Shown here one piece after another: positions 59,413 to 64,000 of a stretch of 64,000 nucleotides of DNA. A model generated the notes under the pieces. It was not told the origin of the DNA, made no database searches, and was given only the letters and a program-made list of their open reading frames with translations. The stretch covers positions 1-64,000 of the forward strand of contig NZ_JANFNH010000028.1 in NCBI RefSeq assembly GCF_024436055.1, read 5' to 3'. Both the position numbers and the translations under genes were made by a program. The DNA is from Streptantibioticus rubrisoli. GTDB lineage: Bacteria > Actinomycetota > Actinomycetes > Streptomycetales > Streptomycetaceae. Position 1 is the first letter of the stretch, and every line of letters begins with the position of its first letter.

Positions 59413-60444
59413 TCACACGCTCCACGACGGCACGTCCTGTATTTCCAGCACGCAGCAGGTCCACGTGTACCCCGCGCCCACACCGGCCATCAGGCACAGG
59501 TCCCCCGGCTTGACCCTCCGCTCCTCCACCAGGTGCGCCAGGCCCGCGAACTGGTCGCCCGCGCCCAGATGGCCAACGGTCCGTCCCCACGGCCACGTTG
59601 TGACCGCCGGGTCCAGCCCCCACGGCCGCAGATAGGCCGAGGTGAGCCTGCGCAGCCCGAACTGCGGCAGGACGAACACCGCGATGTCGGACAGTTCGGC
59701 CTCGGCCGCCGCCAACGCCCCCTTGAGCGCCTCAGATTGACCGGCGGACACCCTGGCGACGCCGTACGAGATGCCCACCTTGCCGATGAAGTCCCGCTTG
59801 AGCACTTCCAGGTCCATCGGGCGCCGCACGCTGAACGGCGCCGGACCGAACGGGTCGTCTCCCCGGTGTATGCCCTCCAACTCCGGTTCCGAGACAGTCA
59901 CGAGACTGCGAACGCGGGCGAAACCGCCGCCGCGGGAGAGCACGAGCGCGGTGCCCGCGTCCCCGTACACCGTGCCCGGATCGCTGCCCCAACGGTCGAA
60001 ACCCGGGCCGCAGAACCGGTCGCCCGTCGTCAGCAGCGCACTGCTCGTACCGTCGCCCGCGGTGAGGTATCCGGCGGCCAACTCCACTGCGGCCATACCG
60101 CCGTTGGACAGCTGCCGGACCTCCACCGCCGGGCAGCGGTTGCCCACGGCCTCGCGCTGGATGTAGGAGGCGGGCGCCCACAGGTCGTGCCCCTGGTAGT
60201 AGACGGTGGCGTGCAGGATCAGGTCGATGTCGTGCGGGCCGGCGCCGGAGCGGTCGAGCGCGGTCCTGGCGGCCTGGACGGCCATCTCCGGTGCGGATTC
60301 GCCTTCGGAGAAGGCGACGGAGACCACACCGGTGCGCTCCGCGATCCGCGCATCGCACAGCCCGCCCGTCACGGCATCCGCCATGGCGAAGCGGCCCGGG
60401 AAGTGGGCCGCGGCGCCCGCGACGTACAGATCGTCGAACCTCAC
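59413..60444 (-). CDS. KSIII-like acyltransferase with active-site serine (DpsC/CerJ-like)
   Basis: 343 residues of the FabH fold. Where FabH has the nucleophilic Cys the sequence is EVRQLSNGGMAAV, with Ser113. The HQAN helix is replaced by LPQFGLRRL, and the Asn region is GHLGAGDQFAGLAHL, giving His292 and Asp297. This Ser/Cys-His-Asp arrangement is that of KSIII-like acyltransferases (DpsC, CerJ, ChlB3 groups), not of condensing enzymes. It may prime the PKS with a short acyl group as DpsC does, or transfer an acyl such as anthraniloyl. GTG 60444 follows AGGAC. Divergent from the acyltransferase gene. Confidence 0.88.
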   Translation of the reverse strand: MRFDDLYVAGAAAHFPGRFAMADAVTGGLCDARIAERTGVVSVAFSEGESAPEMAVQAARTALDRSGAGPHDIDLILHATVYYQGHDLWAPASYIQREAVGNRCPAVEVRQLSNGGMAAVELAAGYLTAGDGTSSALLTTGDRFCGPGFDRWGSDPGTVYGDAGTALVLSRGGGFARVRSLVTVSEPELEGIHRGDDPFGPAPFSVRRPMDLEVLKRDFIGKVGISYGVARVSAGQSEALKGALAAAEAELSDIAVFVLPQFGLRRLTSAYLRPWGLDPAVTTWPWGRTVGHLGAGDQFAGLAHLVEERRVKPGDLCLMAGVGAGYTWTCCVLEIQDVPSWSV

Positions 60445-60806
60445 GTCATGTGTCCTTCCTGGAGGCGGCCCGCCCTGCGGGACGGTCCGGTCATACGGGG
60501 AACGGCCGTCGGCGGCGACGTGATGGGGCGCCCCCGACGGCCGGGAGCGGACCGCCGTCGGCCTGCACGAGCGGTTCTCGCCCTTCAGGCCTGGTGACTT
60601 GATGATTGGAGCGGCTGCTGGGAGCGGGATACAGGGGCGCTGGAGCCAGCCGGTGGCCGCCGGGGCACTCGTGCCCGTCCCGCCCGATCCGCGCCCTGGC
60701 GACGAGCGATCCTCCAGCCGTGCGTGCCACGGTGCCGCCGTGCCCTCCGCACGCCGTGCCGACCGCCCGGCGGTGCGGCCAAGCGATCGCTCATCAGGAG
60801 GCAGGC
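60445..60806. promoter_or_regulatory. divergent promoter region of the PKS core
   Basis: 362 bases between the KSIII-like and acyltransferase genes, which are read in opposite directions, so both promoters must lie here. It is uniformly GC-rich. I see no clear SARP heptamer pair. Confidence 0.5.
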
Positions 60807-61862
60807 GTGCGCTCCACCCCACCCTCGGACACGGTGCCCTACGCACGTCGCGGCGTGGCGCTGCTGTTTCCCGGTCAGGGCTCGCAGCAGGCCGGGATGG
60901 CCGTCGGGCTCTACCGCCAGCACCCCGGATTCCGCGACCTGGTGGACCAGGTGTTCACGGCATGGGGGCCCGGCGCGAAGGCGGTGCGCGACGACTGGCT
61001 CACCGACACCCCGCGGGTCCCGCTGGACAGCGTCGGCCGGGCGCAGCCGCTGTTGTTCGCCATCGACTGGGCACTGGGCCGGATGGTCCTGGACTGGGGC
61101 ATACGCCCGGTGGGCCTGCTCGGGCACAGTGTGGGCGAAGTGGCGGCGGCCACCTTGTCCGGGGTCTTCACCCTGGACGAGGCGGTCGCCGTGATGCGCG
61201 ACCGCGTCGAGCACATCAGTGGGGCACCGTCCGGCGGGATGCTCGCCGTCCGCGCCTCCGCGGAACAGATGGCCCCGTATCTGCACGCGGACGTGGTCGT
61301 GGGCGCGGTCAACGGGCCGCGCCAGGTGATGCTCACGGGGTCCACCGAACCCCTGGCGGAGTCGGAACGGCGGTTGCGGGCCGACGGGTTCACCTGCATG
61401 CGGGCCCGCGCGGTCAACCCGTTCCACAGCCCCGCACTCGAACCGGCGGCCCTGCGGGCGGTGCCCGCGCTGTCCGCGCTGCCGCTGCGCGCACCCCGTC
61501 TGCCGCTGTACTCCGGCTACAGCGGCGCTCCGATGACCGGCGCCGAGGCAACCGAACCGCGCTTTTGGGCCCGGCAGCCCGCGGCGCCCGTACTCTTCGG
61601 GCCCGCTTTGGACCGGCTGCTGTCCACCGGTGACCTGCTGCTGGTCGAGGCCGGTCCGGCGCAGGGCCTGACCGCCCTGGCCAAGCGCCACCCCGCGGTG
61701 GCCAGCCGCCGATCCGCCGTGGTCAGTCTGCTTCCGGCACGTCCCGGCGACGGAAGCGGTGACCTGGCGGCGGTGCGCTCGGTGCTCGAACAACTCGTGG
61801 CCGAAGGGCACTTGGCGTCCGGAGCCGAAGCGGAGCTGGTCGGCGCGGGTGATTCACGGTGA
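60807..61862 (+). CDS. malonyl/acyl-CoA:ACP acyltransferase (DpsD-like)
   Basis: 351 residues, FabD fold. LLFPGQGSQQAGM (about 19-31), nucleophile elbow GHSVGEVAAA (Ser108) and NPFHSPAL (His207) are complete; QQAG and the Arg region (MRDRVEHI) fit malonyl-type enzymes. A dedicated acyltransferase next to a KSIII-like gene is characteristic of clusters with a non-acetate starter (daunorubicin, aclacinomycin, R1128 types). GTG 60807 follows AGGAGG. It probably heads the operon with KS-alpha and KS-beta. Confidence 0.92.
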   Translation: MRSTPPSDTVPYARRGVALLFPGQGSQQAGMAVGLYRQHPGFRDLVDQVFTAWGPGAKAVRDDWLTDTPRVPLDSVGRAQPLLFAIDWALGRMVLDWGIRPVGLLGHSVGEVAAATLSGVFTLDEAVAVMRDRVEHISGAPSGGMLAVRASAEQMAPYLHADVVVGAVNGPRQVMLTGSTEPLAESERRLRADGFTCMRARAVNPFHSPALEPAALRAVPALSALPLRAPRLPLYSGYSGAPMTGAEATEPRFWARQPAAPVLFGPALDRLLSTGDLLLVEAGPAQGLTALAKRHPAVASRRSAVVSLLPARPGDGSGDLAAVRSVLEQLVAEGHLASGAEAELVGAGDSR

Positions 61863-61968
61863 AGTCCTCCGAATGTTCAGAGGGGCACGATCACCTCTCC
61901 AGTTGGGACTGCCAACGTTACCGGCCGGGGCCAATTGGCGGACCCCGCCGACTGCGAGTGAGGATGTC

Positions 61969-63237
61969 ATGAACCGTCGCGTCGTCATCACGGGAATAGG
62001 TGCTGTGGCCCCGGGGGAAAGCGGGGTCAAGAAATACTGGGAACTCATTTCCTCGGGCCGCACGGCCACCCGCATCATTTCGTCGTTCGATTCCACCGCG
62101 TTCCGCTCCCGGGTCGCCGCCGAGTGCGACTTCGACCCCGTGGAGTCGGGGCTCGGCCAGCGCGAGATCCGGCGGATGGACCGGGCCAGCCAGTTCGCCG
62201 TCGCCGCCACCCGCGAGGCGCTGGCCGACAGCGGCCTGGACCTGGCCCACGCCGACCGCGAGCGGATCGGGGTGTCGTTCGGCAGCGCCGTCGGCTGCAC
62301 CACGAGCATGGAACGGGAGTACGCCGTCCTCAGCGACGGCGGCGCCGAGTGGCTGGTGGACCACGACTACGCCATCACCCAGCTCTACGACCACTTCGTA
62401 CCGAGCTCCATCGCCGTGGAGGTGGCCCGGGTCGCCGGTGCCCAGGGTCCGGTGACGCTGGTGTCGGACGGCTGCACCTCCGGTCTCGACGCGGTCGGCC
62501 ACGGTGCCGACCTGATCAGGGAGGGCAGCGCGGACATCGTGGTGAGCGGCGGCACCGACGCCCCCATCTCCCCGATCACCGTGGCCTGCTTCGACGCGAT
62601 CAAGGCCACCACCCCGCGCAACGACGAACCCGGCCAGGCGTCCCGGCCCTTCGACGCCACCCGCAACGGCCTGGTGCTGGGCGAGGGAGCGGCCGTGCTG
62701 GTCCTGGAGGAACTGGAACACGCCAGGCGGCGCGGCGCCACCATCTACGCCGAGGTCGCCGGGTTCGGCACCCGCTGCAACGCGTACCACATGACCGGTC
62801 TGCGCGCCGACGGGACCGAGATGGCCGAGGCCATCCGCCTCGCCCTGACCGAGGCCCGACTGGCCCCGGAAGCGATCGGCTACGTCAACGCCCATGGCTC
62901 CAGCACCAAGCAGAACGACCGGCACGAGACCGCCGCCATCAAGACCGCCCTCGGCGAGCACGCCTACCGGGTCCCGGTCAGCTCCATCAAGTCCATGATC
63001 GGCCACTCGCTGGGCGCCATCGGCGCGCTCGAACTGGTCGCCTGTGTACTGGCGATGCAGTACAGCCTGATCCCGCCCACCGCCAACCTGCACGAACCCG
63101 ATCCGGTCTGCGACCTGGACTACGTCCCGCTGACCGCCCGGGAGGCGCGGGTCGACGCCGTGTTGAGCGTGGGCAGTGGATTCGGTGGCTTCCAGAGCGC
63201 GGTCGTGCTCGCCCGTCCCGAGCGGACCGCCGCATGA
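61969..63237 (+). CDS. type II PKS ketosynthase alpha
   Basis: 422 residues. It has the Cys-His-His triad: Cys169 (VSDGCTSGLDA), His309 (NAHGSSTKQND) and His346 (MIGHSLGA). The opening MNRRVVITGIGAVAPGESG and SFDSTAFRSRVAAECDFDP are close to anthracycline-type KS-alpha (DpsA/AknB). With KS-beta it builds the poly-beta-keto chain on the ACP. ATG 61969 follows GAGG. Its stop overlaps the start of a 36-codon frame that in turn overlaps KS-beta. Confidence 0.97.
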   Translation: MNRRVVITGIGAVAPGESGVKKYWELISSGRTATRIISSFDSTAFRSRVAAECDFDPVESGLGQREIRRMDRASQFAVAATREALADSGLDLAHADRERIGVSFGSAVGCTTSMEREYAVLSDGGAEWLVDHDYAITQLYDHFVPSSIAVEVARVAGAQGPVTLVSDGCTSGLDAVGHGADLIREGSADIVVSGGTDAPISPITVACFDAIKATTPRNDEPGQASRPFDATRNGLVLGEGAAVLVLEELEHARRRGATIYAEVAGFGTRCNAYHMTGLRADGTEMAEAIRLALTEARLAPEAIGYVNAHGSSTKQNDRHETAAIKTALGEHAYRVPVSSIKSMIGHSLGAIGALELVACVLAMQYSLIPPTANLHEPDPVCDLDYVPLTAREARVDAVLSVGSGFGGFQSAVVLARPERTAA

Positions 63238-63344
63238 GTTCCGCACGTCGACTTCCATACCGCTTCGGCCCGCGCGGCGGCCTTCTCGGCCTTGCCCGCG
63301 CCCTGGCACCGGCGCGTCGCGCAGAAGGGATGTTCCCGCAATGA
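63234..63344 (+). CDS. 36-residue linking ORF between KS-alpha and KS-beta
   Basis: The frame starts at ATG 63234, overlapping the KS-alpha stop as ATGA, and ends with TGA 63342-63344, overlapping the KS-beta start ATG 63341 again as ATGA. The peptide is basic (SSARRLPYRFGPRGG..., ending MFPQ) with no known motif. In most type II PKS loci KS-alpha and KS-beta overlap directly. Two exact overlaps suggest that this ORF carries ribosomes from one to the other and so keeps their ratio equal. It may be only a translational bridge. Confidence 0.55.
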   Translation: MSSARRLPYRFGPRGGLLGLARALAPARRAEGMFPQ

Positions 63345-64000
63345 GCACCGCATCGGCAGTGGTGACCGGCCTCGGTGTCGTCGCGCCCAACGGCATGGAC
63401 ACCGAGGCCTACTGGACCGCGGTGCTCGACGGCCGCAGCGCGATCGCGCCGATCACCCGCTTCGACGCCTCCCGGTACCCCGTCAGCCTGGCCGGTGAGG
63501 TCCGCGACTTCACCGCCAAGGACCACATCCCCTCTCGACTGCTGCCGCAGACCGACCACATGACCCGGCTGTCGCTGTACGCCGCGGACAAGGCGCTGGC
63601 CGACAGCCAGGTCGACCTGGGCGGCCTGCCGGAGTTCGCGGCCGGGGTCTCCAGCGCTTCGACCATGGGCGGCTTCGAGTTCGGCCAGCGCGAGCTGGAG
63701 AACCTGTGGAGCAAGGGCGGGCAGTTCGTCAGCGCCTACCAGTCCTTCGCCTGGTTCTACGCCGTCAACACCGGCCAGGTCTCGATCCGGCACGGCCTGC
63801 GCGGCCCGGGCTCCGCGCTGGTGACCGACCAGGCGGGCGGTCTCGACGCGGTGGGCAACGCGCGTCGGCAGATCCGCAAGGGCGCCACGCTGATGGTCAC
63901 CGGCGGCGTCGACGGAGCGTTGTGCCCCCTCGGGCTGGTCGGCCAGCTCACCTCCGGCGAGCTGAGCACCAGCACCGACCCGGCCCGCGCCTACCTGCCC
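63341..64000 (+). CDS. type II PKS ketosynthase beta / chain-length factor (partial at window edge)
   Basis: The first 220 residues of a protein expected to be about 410. The position of the active-site Cys is Gln164 in VTDQAGGLDA, the mark of KS-beta, where decarboxylation of malonyl-ACP replaces condensation. Neighbouring TMGGFEFGQRELENLW (about 108-123) and FAWFYAVNTGQVSIRHG line the dimer channel that sets chain length. ATG 63341 overlaps the small bridging ORF. It continues beyond the window, where an ACP gene is expected. Confidence 0.96.
   Translation, partial: MSTASAVVTGLGVVAPNGMDTEAYWTAVLDGRSAIAPITRFDASRYPVSLAGEVRDFTAKDHIPSRLLPQTDHMTRLSLYAADKALADSQVDLGGLPEFAAGVSSASTMGGFEFGQRELENLWSKGGQFVSAYQSFAWFYAVNTGQVSIRHGLRGPGSALVTDQAGGLDAVGNARRQIRKGATLMVTGGVDGALCPLGLVGQLTSGELSTSTDPARAYLP

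Larger units (their letters stand above)
24480..64000. other. biosynthetic gene cluster: type II PKS with anthranilate and nitrous-acid modules
   Basis: From pccB to the right edge nearly every gene fits one pathway: extender supply, anthranilate synthesis and activation, CreE/CreD nitrous acid, a diazotase candidate, reduced type II PKS core, tailoring oxidoreductases, PPTase, SARP/TetR control and two exporters. The left edge could extend to 21138 (MBL, SDR, OvmZ-like). The right edge is outside the window. No glycosyltransferase or deoxysugar gene is seen in the part available. Confidence 0.85.

Noticed and set aside
59413-60444. Ordinary FabH condensing enzyme
   Set aside because: The active-site Cys, the HQAN His and the Asn are all replaced, so normal condensation is not expected.

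Overview
The window is high-GC actinobacterial DNA and almost certainly Streptomyces. The evidence is third-codon-position GC near saturation, GTG and TTG starts behind GGAGG-type ribosome sites, rare TTA codons confined to regulatory and export genes, an integrative element of the actinomycete (AICE/pSAM2) type in a tRNA-Thr gene, and a type II polyketide cluster with a SARP regulator. All function calls rest on reading motifs and family architecture; no database search was run.

Layout. 1-2.46 kb: two chromosomal alpha/beta-hydrolase genes, one a secreted lipoprotein peptidase. 2.60-14.86 kb: tRNA-Thr(CGT) with an integrated element bounded by perfect 44-bp repeats (2633-2676 and 14818-14861). 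The element carries integrase, excisionase, a TraB/FtsK-type DNA translocase, small Spd-like membrane genes, two paralogous HTH regulators, a NUDIX and an HD protein, a GntR regulator with two DNA-binding domains, an IS110 fragment, and a low-GC Mrr-nuclease/STAND-NTPase that looks like phage-defence cargo. I see no replication gene. 15.2-19.4 kb: a DGPF-protein/ECF42-type sigma pair, a BlaI/M56-peptidase pair with a perfect operator dyad, a relict fragment of element DNA, and two decayed genes. 19.5-24 kb: flanking genes (acetyltransferase, an inactive-looking kinase-fold protein, MBL-fold hydrolase, SDR, a regulator). 24.5-64 kb: a biosynthetic gene cluster that runs off the right edge.

The cluster combines three modules. 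(1) Anthranilate supply and activation: class II DAHP synthase, fused anthranilate synthase, a 2-aminobenzoate-CoA-ligase-like enzyme and an acyl-CoA thioesterase. (2) Nitrous acid and diazotisation: a CreE-like FAD enzyme translationally coupled to a CreD-like lyase (the aspartate-nitrosuccinate pathway), plus a second adenylate-forming enzyme that could be a CreM-type diazotase. (3) A daunorubicin-style type II PKS: KS-alpha, KS-beta, acyltransferase, an active-site-serine KSIII-like acyltransferase, C9-type ketoreductase, didomain aromatase, SnoaL-like and ABM-type proteins, flavin hydroxylases, Sfp-type PPTase, SARP and TetR regulators and two 14-TM exporters. The acyl carrier protein is not in the window and presumably lies to the right.

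Inference: the cluster makes an aromatic polyketide that meets a diazotised anthraniloyl unit, giving an N-N-bonded product (azo, hydrazone or cinnoline) or a diazotisation-based deamination. I do not know a characterised cluster with this combination. It is the strongest candidate here for an undescribed system. The Mrr-STAND protein on the mobile element is the second.
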